Below are positions 27,614-37,030 of a stretch of 64,000 bases of DNA, piece by piece (the first letter of the stretch is position 1; each line of letters opens with the position of its first letter). This stretch comes from Bacillota bacterium (GTDB lineage: Bacteria > Bacillota > Clostridia > DSM-8532). The translations under genes were made by a program, and so were the position numbers. The stretch covers positions 1-64,000 of the forward strand of contig JAEZJF010000020.1 in NCBI GenBank assembly GCA_023415825.1, in the 5' to 3' direction. The notes below the pieces were generated by a model. It did not search any database, had not been told where the DNA came from, and was given only the letters and a program-made list of their open reading frames with translations.

Positions 27614-28915
27614 ATGAGAATGGTGGACATCATTGAAAAAAAGCGTGATGGAATGAAGCTCTCCAATGAGGAGATTGATTTTTTTGTCAGGGGTTGTGTG
27701 GATGGTTCCATTCCTGATTATCAGACCAGTGCCCTTCTTATGGCCATCTGCCTTAAGGATATGGATGAAGAGGAAACTCTGCATTTAACACAAGCTATAG
27801 TAGCTTCAGGCGATCAGATTGACCTTTCTCCTATCCCGGGGATTAAGGTTGACAAACACAGCACCGGCGGTGTAGGGGATAAGACCACACTCATATTAGG
27901 CCCCATGGTGGCAGCCTGCGGCGTGCCTGTGGCTAAGATGAGCGGGAGAGGATTAGGTCATACGGGAGGAACCATAGATAAGCTGGAGTCCATACCCGGT
28001 TTTAAAACTGAACTCTCGACAGATGAGTTTATTCGTATTGTTCAATCCATCGGACTTGCCGTAGCAGGTCAGACGGGGAACCTTGTTCCTGCAGATAAAA
28101 AGCTTTATGCCCTGCGGGATGTGACCGGGACAGTTCAGAGTATCCCTCTTATTTCTGCCAGCATCATGAGTAAAAAACTGGCAGCCGGGGCCAATGGCAT
28201 TGTTCTTGATGTCAAGGTGGGGAGCGGTGCCTTCATGAAAAATGTGGAGGACGCTAAAAAACTAGCCCAGGCAATGGTGCGTATAGGGAGGGGTGCAGGA
28301 CGTAGGACTGTAGCGATTATCACCGATATGGACCGGCCTTTGGGTAAAGCTGTGGGAAATGCTCTTGAGGTAAAAGAAGCCATAGAGGTGCTCACTGGCC
28401 ATGGCCCCGAGGATATTACGGAAGTATGTGTCACTCTTGCGGGAAAAATGCTTGAGTTGGCCGGAAAAGGTGATTTTGACACCTGCGTGGTGCTAGCACG
28501 AGATACCATAAAAAACAGAAGCGCTCTGGAAAAGCTAAGGCTTATGATTAAAGCTCAAAAGGGCATGGACGCTGTTATTAACAATACGGGACTACTTCCC
28601 GTGGCCGTTCATACTAAACAATACCTGGCTAAAGAGGAAGGCTATATAGGGGCTGTTATTTCTGACAGACTTGGCATGGCCTCTATGCTTCTCGGGGCAG
28701 GAAGAGCTACCAAAGAAAGTGCAATCGATCCTGCTGCCGGTATCGTTCTTCTTAAGAAACCCGGAGACCGGGTCACTAAGGGTGAGCCTTTAATGGTTCT
28801 GCATGCCGACGACGAATCATTATTTGATGCAGCTTTTAGGGAGCTTGACAGTGCAGTGGTTATGAGCGGGACAGAGCCATCTCCCACACCCTTGATTATA
28901 GACTTTATTGAATAG
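27614..28915 (+). CDS. pdp: Pyrimidine-nucleoside phosphorylase
   Basis: A 433-residue thymidine/pyrimidine phosphorylase. The phosphate-binding loop KHSTGGVGDKTTL and the family signature region SGRGLGHTGGTIDKLESIPG are present, along with a C-terminal sandwich domain. It splits pyrimidine nucleosides with phosphate, giving (deoxy)ribose 1-phosphate for DeoB. ATG 27614 is preceded by AAGAAGG. It forms an operon with deoB. Confidence 0.95.
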   Translation: MRMVDIIEKKRDGMKLSNEEIDFFVRGCVDGSIPDYQTSALLMAICLKDMDEEETLHLTQAIVASGDQIDLSPIPGIKVDKHSTGGVGDKTTLILGPMVAACGVPVAKMSGRGLGHTGGTIDKLESIPGFKTELSTDEFIRIVQSIGLAVAGQTGNLVPADKKLYALRDVTGTVQSIPLISASIMSKKLAAGANGIVLDVKVGSGAFMKNVEDAKKLAQAMVRIGRGAGRRTVAIITDMDRPLGKAVGNALEVKEAIEVLTGHGPEDITEVCVTLAGKMLELAGKGDFDTCVVLARDTIKNRSALEKLRLMIKAQKGMDAVINNTGLLPVAVHTKQYLAKEEGYIGAVISDRLGMASMLLGAGRATKESAIDPAAGIVLLKKPGDRVTKGEPLMVLHADDESLFDAAFRELDSAVVMSGTEPSPTPLIIDFIE

Positions 28916-29010
28916 TCCCTCAGGTTTTCATGTACAAGATTTTTTTAAAGCAGAATAACCGAGATAAGCCTGCATATAGTTTTTATGGATAAGTCTTTGG
29001 AGTGATATCC

Positions 29011-30270
29011 ATGAAACTCAAATGCAGGTTATTTTTTGCGCTTCTTCTTTCACTTTGTCTTTTTTCAAGTACAATAGCGACGGGTGAAGAAAATACGTCT
29101 ACCGCCATGGATGAGGCGGATGTATCCATTGCAACATTGGAAGCAACTACAGTGGCCGAGACCGGTACTGAGAATACTAAAACAAAGGTAACACCACAGT
29201 TCCAGGTCAATGGCAAGGCAGCCATGCTCATCGAGGCCGAAACGGGTACTGTGCTTTTTGCTTTCAATGAGAATGAGAAGCTGCCCATAGCAAGCATCAC
29301 CAAGATCATGACGATGCTATTGGTTATGGAGGCTCTGGATGCCGGTAAGTTCAAGAGCTCAGACACGACCACTATTTCTCCCTATGTCACCAAAATGGGT
29401 GGATCACAGGTCTACCTTAAAGAGGGGGAGATCTTTACTGTTGAGGAACTCTTAAAAGCTGTGGCTGTCCACTCTGCCAACGATGCATCCGTGGCCTTGG
29501 CCGAGTTGGTTGCAGGAAGTGAAGAGGCTTTTGTGGCCATGATGAATCAACGGGCTCTCGAACTCAAAATGATGAACACCAAGTTTTTGGATTGTACAGG
29601 TCTTACCGATGACGGTCATTACAGCTCGGCTGCCGATATTGCCATCATGTCAAGAGAGCTTCTTACCAAGCACCCCAAAATTGTATATTATACGACCATC
29701 TGGCATGATACCTTTCGGGACGGAAAATTCGACCTGGACAATACCAATAAATTAGTCAAACGATATAGAGGAACCACGGGAATAAAGACCGGTTTTACCA
29801 ATAAGGCGGGCTTTTGCCTCTCGGCCTCGGCTGAACGGGATGGAACAAAATTCATATCAGTGATACTAGGATCAGAAAGCAATAATATGCGATTCTCTGA
29901 ATCAGCAAGGCTTCTGGATTTCGCCTTTAGTAACTGGGAGACGGCAAGAATACAGAAGAAAGGTCTGGAGGCAGGTATCGTTAAAGTTAAAAAAGGAGTG
30001 ACCACCATTGTACCTCTTCACTTTTCTGAGGATGCTGTTGTGGTTGTGAAAAAAGGCAGTAAAGGGAAGATGGTAGAGACTATGGAAATTCCTGAGATAG
30101 TCAATGCACCCGTTAAGACAGGGCAGCCCGTCGGTGTTCTCAATATTGATTTGGATGGCGAGCGGGTAGCTTCCATAGCCATTATAGCGGGCAAGGATTC
30201 TCCAAAATGCAGCTATGGTCTTATTTTGGGTATGATTACCGAAAAGTGGGCAAAGCTTTTTGTGAGGTAA
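29011..30270 (+). CDS. dacF: D-alanyl-D-alanine carboxypeptidase (DacF/PBP5 type)
   Basis: A 419-residue serine peptidase S11. It has a signal peptide (about 1-24), a low-complexity spacer, then the penicillin-binding domain with SxxK ASITKIM, SxN HSANDAS and KTG in GIKTGFT, followed by the C-terminal beta-rich domain of PBP5-like proteins and a short amphipathic end. It trims the terminal D-Ala from peptidoglycan pentapeptides. The DacF name is by similarity; DacF is sporulation-linked in Bacillus and spmAB lie 3 kb downstream. ATG 29011 fits GGAG better than the upstream GTG at 29002. Confidence 0.88.
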   Translation: MKLKCRLFFALLLSLCLFSSTIATGEENTSTAMDEADVSIATLEATTVAETGTENTKTKVTPQFQVNGKAAMLIEAETGTVLFAFNENEKLPIASITKIMTMLLVMEALDAGKFKSSDTTTISPYVTKMGGSQVYLKEGEIFTVEELLKAVAVHSANDASVALAELVAGSEEAFVAMMNQRALELKMMNTKFLDCTGLTDDGHYSSAADIAIMSRELLTKHPKIVYYTTIWHDTFRDGKFDLDNTNKLVKRYRGTTGIKTGFTNKAGFCLSASAERDGTKFISVILGSESNNMRFSESARLLDFAFSNWETARIQKKGLEAGIVKVKKGVTTIVPLHFSEDAVVVVKKGSKGKMVETMEIPEIVNAPVKTGQPVGVLNIDLDGERVASIAIIAGKDSPKCSYGLILGMITEKWAKLFVR

Positions 30271-30280
30271 AGTCCCCCTT

Positions 30281-30397
30281 GGGATGATTGAAATTTAACT
30301 TCTGCTAAATCGCAGAAGTTTATTTCAATTGCTCCTTTAGGGATGATTGAAATTTAACTTTTGCTAAATCGCAGAAGTTATTTCAATTGCTCCTTAG
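30281..30397. repeat. Two tandem copies of a 59-bp palindromic unit
   Basis: Copy 1 (30281-30339) and copy 2 (30340-30397) differ by one C/T change and a one-base deletion. Each unit can fold into a long hairpin: an outer TTGAAAT/ATTTCAA stem and an inner AACTTCTGC/GCAGAAGTT stem around TAAATC. They lie between the convergent dacF and dehydrogenase genes and probably serve as a bidirectional transcription end or mRNA end-stabiliser. Confidence 0.75.
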
Positions 30398-31227
30398 TTG
30401 TAGAGAATTCCGATTATTTTCTCCAAAATTCTTGCCGGCAAAAGCCTTTTGAGAAAAAGAACAGCTTTATATTGAAAGCCTACGGTGACACGAACGGGGG
30501 GACTCTTTTTTCTGATCATGGCATAAATAACACGCGCAACTGCATCGGGAGATGCTCCGTTCTGCTCATCGTGTTCCATTCGAGTTAAGGATCGCTGGAA
30601 CCTGGCATGGTAAGGACTTTTTTCAGTTGATCCTTTTGAAATAGTGCGGCTGTGGGTAAATCCTGTCTTTGTATCCCCAGGCTCAACAAGACAGGCCTTT
30701 ATACCAAAAGCCGCAGTTTCATATCTTAAGGCTTCAATCATGGCTTCCATGGCAAATTTACTGGCACTGTAGTGAGCCTGATAAGGGATGGAAATAACTC
30801 CTGCAACCGAGCTTAAAGCAATAATCTTGCCGGAATGCTGCTCCCGCATAATAGGCAGAACCGACTGAATAACCCTGAGTGCACCAAAAAAGTTTGTTTC
30901 AAATTGGTTTTTAGCCTCGATAATGGAGGTATCCTCAATGGAACCGGCAATACCTGTTCCTGCATTGCTAACTAAAACATCAATCTGCCCTTCCTTTGCA
31001 AAGACCGTCTTAACAGCGACCTCCACAGAGGTGTCGCACGTAACGTCCATGGGGATCATATCAATAAAGCCCCCGCTCTTTTGATGAAAGTCTGAATGCC
31101 CTTCATTAAAACGACCTTCAGCCTTCCTGGAGGTACCGTATACATGATAGCCTTTTGCCATAAGATATTGAGCCGCTGAGCTTCCTATTCCCGATGAAGC
31201 CCCGGTAATAAGTGCGACTTTTTTCAT
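30394..31227 (-). CDS. Short-chain dehydrogenase/reductase
   Basis: A 277-residue classical SDR. It has the nucleotide-binding TGASSGIG near the N-terminus, NAG in VLVSNAGTG, the catalytic serine in ALSSVAGV and YSASK (Tyr and Lys). The C-terminus is longer than average and ends in a hydrophobic, basic segment (about 247-277), suggesting membrane association or a lipid substrate. ATG 31227 is used; upstream codons overlap the likely AGAGAG ribosome site. It is divergent from a serine-palmitoyltransferase-like synthase. A 3-ketolipid reductase is therefore a reasonable but unproven guess. Confidence 0.82.
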   Translation of the reverse strand: MKKVALITGASSGIGSSAAQYLMAKGYHVYGTSRKAEGRFNEGHSDFHQKSGGFIDMIPMDVTCDTSVEVAVKTVFAKEGQIDVLVSNAGTGIAGSIEDTSIIEAKNQFETNFFGALRVIQSVLPIMREQHSGKIIALSSVAGVISIPYQAHYSASKFAMEAMIEALRYETAAFGIKACLVEPGDTKTGFTHSRTISKGSTEKSPYHARFQRSLTRMEHDEQNGASPDAVARVIYAMIRKKSPPVRVTVGFQYKAVLFLKRLLPARILEKIIGILYN

Positions 31228-31430
31228 ATTTCCCAACTCTCTTTAAAATACTGCTCTCATTGTAATATAAAAACTGTCAAAAGGCAAAAGCTCCACGCTC
31301 GGCTTTGCTGGCAGCTACAAATAATACTGGATATTTAAATAAGATATGATACAATTAAATAGTTATTATGATGCTGGTGTTAAGATCAGGTCATAATAAA
31401 TAATTTCCTTGAGATAAGGGAGATGTAAAG

Positions 31431-32603
31431 ATGGATCTATTTCAAAAATGCCGCGACCATACAATAGTCCAGGAGGTCATTGATGCAGGGCTTTACCCCT
31501 ACTTTCACGCCCTTCAGTCCGGGCAGGACACAGTGGTGACCATGGAAGGTCACAGAACCATCATGATCGGCTCCAACAATTATCTTGGCTTGACCTCAGA
31601 CCCACGGGTCATTGAAGCTGCTGTGGAGGCCACTAAAAAATACGGTTCCGGATGTAGCGGCTCAAGATTTTTAAACGGCACCTTGGATTTACATATTGAA
31701 CTTGAAAAGCAGCTTGCAGAGTTCTTACACAAGGACGCCTGCATTACCTTTAGCACGGGATTCCAGTCCAATCTGGGCATTATTTCAGCCATTGCGGGAA
31801 GAAATGATGTCATTATCTGTGATAAGGAAAACCATGCCAGCATTTATGACGGCTGCCGCTTAAGCTTTGCTACCATGGTAAGATATAAGCATGGTGATAT
31901 GGAGGATCTGGACAAGGTTTTAAGTGAGGTACCCGATTCAAAAGGTAAGCTCATAGTCACAGATGGTGTTTTTAGTATGGGTGGAGAGATATGTAATCTC
32001 CCTAAAATTGTCGAATTGGCGAAAAAGTACGGTGCTCGCGTGATGGTCGATGATGCTCACGGTTTAGGGGTTCTGGGAAAGAATGGACGAGGAACTGCCG
32101 AGCATTTTGGTCTTGAAGATGAAGTAGACATTATTATGGGCACTTTTTCAAAGTCATTGGCAAGCCTTGGCGGTTATATGGCTGCCAAAGCGGAGGTCAT
32201 TTCCTATGTGAAGCACACCTCCCGTCCTTTTATATTCAGCGCGTCCATTCCACCGGCCAATGCTGCTTCAGCCCTTTGTGCATTAAATATTCTTAAAGTA
32301 GAACCTGAAAGAGTAACTAACCTCAATGCCATAGCTGATTACATGAGAGAGCTTATGAAAAAGAATAATATTCCATTACGTGAGTCTCAATCACCCATTA
32401 TTCCGGTTATGACCTATGATGATAACAGAACCTTTATGATTTGCAAGGAACTTCTGAATGAAGGGGTTTATGTCAATCCGGTCATCTCACCGGCAGTTCC
32501 CCAGGGACAGAGTATGATTCGTACAAGCTACACGGCAACCCATACCAAAGAGCTTATGGATGAAGCAATAGATAAATTCGTTAAGGTGTTTTCTATGTTT
32601 TAG
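31431..32603 (+). CDS. Alpha-oxoamine synthase, serine-palmitoyltransferase-like
   Basis: A 390-residue PLP enzyme of the AOS group (KBL, BioF, HemA, SPT) that joins an acyl thioester to an amino acid with loss of CO2. Visible features are SNNYLGL, SGSRFLNGT, FSTGFQSN, VDDAHGLGVLG and the PLP-lysine segment GTFSKSLASLGGY (about 235-247). The TFSKS form is more like serine palmitoyltransferases than the TLGKA form usual in glycine acetyltransferase. BioF is less likely because no biotin genes are near. ATG 31431 follows AGGGAGA. The divergent dehydrogenase would suit reduction of a 3-keto product. Confidence 0.75.
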   Translation: MDLFQKCRDHTIVQEVIDAGLYPYFHALQSGQDTVVTMEGHRTIMIGSNNYLGLTSDPRVIEAAVEATKKYGSGCSGSRFLNGTLDLHIELEKQLAEFLHKDACITFSTGFQSNLGIISAIAGRNDVIICDKENHASIYDGCRLSFATMVRYKHGDMEDLDKVLSEVPDSKGKLIVTDGVFSMGGEICNLPKIVELAKKYGARVMVDDAHGLGVLGKNGRGTAEHFGLEDEVDIIMGTFSKSLASLGGYMAAKAEVISYVKHTSRPFIFSASIPPANAASALCALNILKVEPERVTNLNAIADYMRELMKKNNIPLRESQSPIIPVMTYDDNRTFMICKELLNEGVYVNPVISPAVPQGQSMIRTSYTATHTKELMDEAIDKFVKVFSMF

Positions 32604-32624
32604 ACAAATTGAGGGATAAAACAT

Positions 32625-32657
32625 GAGGTGCGTTCCTTTCGAAACGCACCTCTTTTT
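32625..32657 (+). terminator. Terminator of the oxoamine synthase gene
   Basis: GAGGTGCGTT pairs with AACGCACCTC around an eight-base loop, followed by TTTTT. It lies between convergent genes. Confidence 0.85.
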
Positions 32658-32668
32658 GTTTGCTTTGC

Positions 32669-32911
32669 TTATTCCTGTTTTAATGATGCTAAGCAATCGG
32701 GACAAATATTCTTGCCTTTGTAAACCTTGATATCTTTCGCATTATCGCAGAAAATACAAGCAGGCTCATATTTTCTCAGGATGATGGTTGCTCCATCCAC
32801 ATAAATTTCAAGAGCGTCCTTCTCTGCGATATCAAGAGTTCGCCTGAGCTCGATGGGTAAAACAACTCTACCTAGCTCATCAACTTTTCTGACAATACCG
32901 GTCGATTTCAT
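32669..32911 (-). CDS. AbrB-family transition-state regulator
   Basis: An 80-residue DNA-binding protein. The N-terminal SpoVT/AbrB swapped-hairpin domain is clear (STGIVRKVDELGRVVLPIEL, then RRTLDI). The C-terminal half has CIFC and CPDC pairs, a small zinc-ribbon-like tail found in many clostridial AbrB proteins. ATG 32911 follows GGGGGGAG; longer in-frame readings lack a ribosome site. Such regulators govern entry into stationary phase, sporulation and secondary functions. The adjacent spmAB genes fit a sporulating host, but direct control is not shown. Confidence 0.93.
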   Translation of the reverse strand: MKSTGIVRKVDELGRVVLPIELRRTLDIAEKDALEIYVDGATIILRKYEPACIFCDNAKDIKVYKGKNICPDCLASLKQE

Positions 32912-33141
32912 TGAAACTCCCCCCCAGTCTAAATTTTTATGTACCAATTGACATGATACCATAAAATTGTAATACCGGTCAACAATTATACTACTTAATT
33001 TATTATATTTGTTAATTTTTGCTTGATATATTAACAAATTTGTCGATTCAAGATAAGATTTATCAGCATATTTCGTATGAATAAATGTGAAGTTTTTCTA
33101 TATTTATTAAAAGAGAAACAGCGAATCAGAAGGTATTTACA

Positions 33142-33759
33142 ATGCTCAATATCATCTGGGTCATTATGATTTTTGCCGGTGTTGTGACCGGACTCTTGAC
33201 CGGAAGGGTTAAGGAAGTGTCCGATGCTGTCCTTTTGAGCTGCAGTAATGCAGTCAGTTTATCCATTACTATGCTGGGCGCCATGTGCTTGTGGTGTGGC
33301 ATTATGAAGGTCGCACAAAAAGCCGGTCTTGTGGAGTTTATGGCAAAGCTTCTTAAGGGAGTGTTTAAATTCCTTTTTCCCGGCATTCCTAAGGGGCACG
33401 CGGCCAACGGTGCTATTGCCATGAGCATCAGTGCTGATCTTTTAGGCTTGGGGAACGCCGCCACTCCTTTAGGAATAATAGCCATGAAAGAGCTGTCTGC
33501 CGTTAACGGTCATTCGCCTGTTGCCAGCAATGCCATGGTCATGTTCGCGGTGGTTAATGCAGCCTGTATTCAAATCATTCCTGCCACTGTTTTGATTATT
33601 CGTCAACAGGCCGGGTCCACGGATGTTGCTTCTATTATTCCCTGTGTGTGGATAGCTTCATTGGTTTCGACTTTCTCCGGCATTTTGGCTGCCAAGCTGC
33701 TTGAAAAGAGAACAAGGGAACCCTCCATGTCATTGCATACGCCTGTAAACATTTGGTGA
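33142..33759 (+). CDS. spmA: Spore maturation protein A
   Basis: A 205-residue membrane protein of the nucleoside-recognition/gate family with about five hydrophobic segments. The segment GIPKGHAANGAIAMSISADL and the LGLGNAATPLGI motif are typical of SpmA. In Bacillus, SpmA and SpmB help dehydrate the spore core. The ATG follows AGAAGG. spmB starts 11 bp after its stop. Confidence 0.92.
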   Translation: MLNIIWVIMIFAGVVTGLLTGRVKEVSDAVLLSCSNAVSLSITMLGAMCLWCGIMKVAQKAGLVEFMAKLLKGVFKFLFPGIPKGHAANGAIAMSISADLLGLGNAATPLGIIAMKELSAVNGHSPVASNAMVMFAVVNAACIQIIPATVLIIRQQAGSTDVASIIPCVWIASLVSTFSGILAAKLLEKRTREPSMSLHTPVNIW

Positions 33760-33770
33760 AAGGGTCTGTT

Positions 33771-34289
33771 ATGTTTGATTTTATTGCAAACTTCTCTATT
33801 CCAGGCATTATTCTGATCATTGTTTTAGTGGCCTATTTTAAAGGGGTTCCGGTTTTCGACACGTTTGTCGAGGGTGCCAAAGAGGGAGCTAAAACAGCCT
33901 TTGAGATACTACCCGTTATGGTGGGTATTCTTGCAGCTGTTTCTATATTAAATGCGTCGGGGCTTATCAGCATCTTGACAAATCTGATTAAAGGTCCTGC
34001 CCAGCTTGTGGGGATTCCACCCGAGACCATACCTATACTTTTGATCAGACCCTTCTCAGGAAGCGCATCTCTGGGGCTATTTACCGAGCAGATCAAAGCC
34101 TACGGTCCGGATAAGTATCTTGGCAGAGCCCTATCGACCATTATGGGTTCCAGTGAAACAGTTTTGTATACATTGGCACTTTATTTCGGGGCTACAAGTG
34201 TAAAGAATACACGTCATGCGCTTGTAGCCTCTCTCATATCGTCCTACGCGGGAATGCTTGCGGCCATTTATATCAGTAAAATTCTATAG
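33771..34289 (+). CDS. spmB: Spore maturation protein B
   Basis: A 172-residue partner of SpmA with the gate-type motif RPFSGSASLGLF and GSSETVLYTLALYFG, characteristic of SpmB. I chose ATG 33771, preceded by GAAAGGG, over an upstream in-frame TTG. The two proteins act together in the forespore membrane in known systems. Confidence 0.92.
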   Translation: MFDFIANFSIPGIILIIVLVAYFKGVPVFDTFVEGAKEGAKTAFEILPVMVGILAAVSILNASGLISILTNLIKGPAQLVGIPPETIPILLIRPFSGSASLGLFTEQIKAYGPDKYLGRALSTIMGSSETVLYTLALYFGATSVKNTRHALVASLISSYAGMLAAIYISKIL

Positions 34290-34392
34290 GGGCTTTTGTC
34301 CTTTCACCTTCCTCTCCCATACGCAATATGATGTTAATACAGAATGCGTAAAAACCGCCTTAGAAGGGGTTGTTCAAAAGAGGAGGGTTACT

Positions 34393-35163
34393 ATGTCAAA
34401 AGAAATTGTTGACGTGCAAAAGGTTGGTATGAAGTATCAGTCCTTGAATGGTGAAATTAACGCCATTGAGGAGATATCATTCACGGTAGACAAAGGAGAA
34501 TATGTAAGCCTTGTGGGTCCCAGCGGCTGCGGCAAATCTACTCTTCTTTCAATTATTTCGGGTTTGCTGAAAGCTACCCAGGGACGCGTTACCATAGACG
34601 GAGAAATCGTAGCAAAAACAACCGATAAAGTGGGATATATGCTTCAAAAGGATTATCTTTTTGATTGGCGTACTATCTACCAAAATGTCATTTTAGGACT
34701 GGAAGTCAGAAAAATACTTACACCTGAAAACAAGTCTTATACCCTGGAGCTTCTTAAAACCTACGGTCTTTATGACTTTAAAGATAAATATCCCAGTCAG
34801 CTATCGGGAGGAATGCGCCAGCGTGCTGCATTGATTAGAACCCTGGCCGTGAAACCGGAAATTCTTCTTCTGGATGAGGCTTTTTCAGCCTTGGATTATC
34901 AGACACGGCTTGCCGTAACCGAGGATATTTACAGTATCATCAAAAGTGAAAACAAAACGGCTATCATGGTTACCCATGATATCGCCGAAAGCATCAGCAT
35001 GTCGGATCGGGTTATTGTTTTGTCAAAGAGACCTGCAGTTGTCAACAGCATTCATTCCATAGATTTTGATTGTCCCATGCGTACACCGCTTAAATGCCGG
35101 GAAGCTCCTAATTTCCGCAATTATTTCAACGACATTTGGAAGGAGCTTGATGTGCATGTCTAA
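34393..35163 (+). CDS. ABC transporter ATP-binding protein (nitrate/sulfonate/thiamine-precursor type)
   Basis: A 256-residue ATPase of the TauB/SsuB/ThiZ group. Walker A GPSGCGKST, Q-loop in GYMLQKDYLFDWRT, signature LSGGMRQRAALIRTL, Walker B ILLLDEAFSALD and the switch histidine in MVTHDIAE are all present. ATG 34393 follows GAGGAGGG. It forms an operon with the permease and binding protein downstream. No TPP riboswitch or sulfur-gene context was seen, so the substrate class cannot be fixed. Confidence 0.9.
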   Translation: MSKEIVDVQKVGMKYQSLNGEINAIEEISFTVDKGEYVSLVGPSGCGKSTLLSIISGLLKATQGRVTIDGEIVAKTTDKVGYMLQKDYLFDWRTIYQNVILGLEVRKILTPENKSYTLELLKTYGLYDFKDKYPSQLSGGMRQRAALIRTLAVKPEILLLDEAFSALDYQTRLAVTEDIYSIIKSENKTAIMVTHDIAESISMSDRVIVLSKRPAVVNSIHSIDFDCPMRTPLKCREAPNFRNYFNDIWKELDVHV

Positions 35164-35980
35164 GACAGATGCAAACTTGTCACCCGAAAGAAGAGCGTAT
35201 CTTAAAAAAGTTCAGATAAAAAAAATTGCCACCTGGCTGGTTCGTCTCTTAATACTAGTCGTTTTCTTTGCAGCCTGGGAGATTGCGGCACGCCTTAAGC
35301 TTATCGATGCTTTTATAACCAGCCAGCCCTCTCGTATGCTAAAGACTCTTAGTAACCTTTATCAGGAGGGAGAGCTTTTTGTACACATCGGTGTGACCTG
35401 CCTAGAAACCATAGCAGGTTTTGTTATCGGAACCCTTATCGGAACACTATTTGCTATTCTATTGTGGTGGTCCGACTTCACTGCTCATGTTCTGGAGCCT
35501 TATTTGGTTGTTCTGAACAGTTTGCCCAAGATCGCCCTCGGCCCTATCTTTATCATATGGATTGGAGCCGGGCCGTCTGCCATTATCGTTATGGCTTTGG
35601 CCATTTCACTTATAGTAACCATACTGGAGGTCTTAAACGGCTTTATCCAGACCGATGAAGACAAGATTAAGCTGGTGCAGACCTTCGGTGCCAATCGTCT
35701 GCAGGTTTTCACGAAAGTGGTGCTGCCCTCAAACATTCCTGCTATGATCAATGCCTTGAAAATTAATGTTGGTTTGTCCTGGGTAGGCGTCATTGTGGGC
35801 GAGTTCCTGGTATCCAAAGCCGGTTTGGGCTATCTCATCGTTTATGGTGGTCAGGTTTTCCAATTGGATTTAGTCATGACAAGTGTGATTATTTTGGCTA
35901 TTGCAGCCGCTGTTATGTATCAAGGTGTGGTTTGGATAGAAAAGAGACTTGTGGGGAACCAAGCCACTCAAAAACATTAA
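35156..35980 (+). CDS. ABC transporter permease (SsuC/ThiX type)
   Basis: A 274-residue permease with about six membrane segments and the cytoplasmic EAA-like loop (LVQTFGANRLQVFTKVVLPSN read as a family feature). ATG 35156 overlaps the ATPase end by eight bases; ATG 35150 is also possible, given AAGGAG nearby. It is the membrane channel for the importer 34393-37018. Confidence 0.9.
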   Translation: MSKTDANLSPERRAYLKKVQIKKIATWLVRLLILVVFFAAWEIAARLKLIDAFITSQPSRMLKTLSNLYQEGELFVHIGVTCLETIAGFVIGTLIGTLFAILLWWSDFTAHVLEPYLVVLNSLPKIALGPIFIIWIGAGPSAIIVMALAISLIVTILEVLNGFIQTDEDKIKLVQTFGANRLQVFTKVVLPSNIPAMINALKINVGLSWVGVIVGEFLVSKAGLGYLIVYGGQVFQLDLVMTSVIILAIAAAVMYQGVVWIEKRLVGNQATQKH

Positions 35981-36019
35981 GAAGATTCTAATAAATAGGA
36001 TATAGGAGGGTGATGATTT

Positions 36020-37018
36020 ATGAAAAGAATGGGGCTTCTTCTCATGGTGTTACTTCTGGTAATGGCTTTAATTTTAGGCTCCTGCGGTACTCAGAATAAG
36101 ATCAAAGTTACACTTAGTGAAGTAACACACTCAGTTTTCTACGCACCTCAGTATGTGGCAATCAACAAAGGATTTTTTGAAGAAGAGGGAATTATACTTG
36201 AATTGAGCAATGGTCAGGGTGCTGACAAGGTTATGACGGCAGTCTTGTCAGGACAGGTGAACATTGGTTTTGCCGGTCCGGAAGCCAGTGTGTATGTCTA
36301 TAACGAAGGTAAAGAGGATTATGCCGTAGTCTTTGCCCAACTCACAAAAAGGGACGGCTCCTTCCTTGTAGGCAGAAAACCGGAACCCGATTTCAATTGG
36401 GGAAAATTAAAAGGCAAGTACATTATCGGCGGCAGGAAGGGCGGAGTACCTGAAATGACGCTGGAGTATGTCCTGAGAAAGCATAAGCTGGAGCCCAATG
36501 TGGATTTGACGGTAGATACCAGCGTACAATTTGCTGTGATGGCAGGGGCGTTTACCGGTGGTACCGGCGATTATGTCACGCTTTTTGAACCCACTGCCAC
36601 AATGCTTGAGAAAGAGGGCAAGGGCTATGTGTTAGCTTCCATAGGTCAGGACAGCGGAGAAATACCTTATACGGCCTATTTTGCTAAAAAGAGCTACATC
36701 GAAAAGAACAAGGATCTCATACAACGCTTCACCAATGCCATCTACAAGGGACAAAAATGGGTGGATAGCCATACGCCGAAAGAGATTGCAGAGGCTATCA
36801 AGGATTCCTTCCCCGATACCGACATAGCTGTTTTGGAAAATGTTGCAAAGCGCTATCAGGACATTGACGCCTGGAACAAGGACCCTGTTATGAATGAAGC
36901 TTCATTGGAGCTTCTTCAGAAGGTCATGGAGGAAGCCGGAGTTCTTGACACCAAAGCGCCTTACGGCAAGCTTGTCAACACCGATTTTGCCCAAAAAGCC
37001 ATTGATAAGGTGAAGTAA
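36020..37018 (+). CDS. NMT1/THI5-like substrate-binding lipoprotein
   Basis: A 332-residue binding protein with signal peptide and lipobox LGSC (C22). The fold resembles SsuA/ThiY proteins: VTLSEVTHSVFYAPQYVAIN, KGFFEEEGI, LSGQVNIGFAGPEA. Candidate ligands include pyrimidine precursors of thiamine, aliphatic sulfonates or taurine. The ATG at 36020 follows GGAGGGTGATGATTT. It ends the three-gene importer operon, before a strong terminator. Confidence 0.87.
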   Translation: MKRMGLLLMVLLLVMALILGSCGTQNKIKVTLSEVTHSVFYAPQYVAINKGFFEEEGIILELSNGQGADKVMTAVLSGQVNIGFAGPEASVYVYNEGKEDYAVVFAQLTKRDGSFLVGRKPEPDFNWGKLKGKYIIGGRKGGVPEMTLEYVLRKHKLEPNVDLTVDTSVQFAVMAGAFTGGTGDYVTLFEPTATMLEKEGKGYVLASIGQDSGEIPYTAYFAKKSYIEKNKDLIQRFTNAIYKGQKWVDSHTPKEIAEAIKDSFPDTDIAVLENVAKRYQDIDAWNKDPVMNEASLELLQKVMEEAGVLDTKAPYGKLVNTDFAQKAIDKVK

Positions 37019-37030
37019 TTCCTTTCTTAT

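Noticed and set aside
30361..30588. Forward frame of 75 codons after dacF
   Set aside because: It overlaps the palindromic repeats and the end of the reverse-strand dehydrogenase, and has no ribosome site.
32912..33141. Gene in the gap between abrB and spmA
   Set aside because: The gap is very AT-rich and contains no frame with a start and ribosome site; it most likely holds the two divergent promoters.
34290..34392. TPP riboswitch before the NMT1/THI5-like importer
   Set aside because: No TPP-type conserved segments, and the gap is too short.
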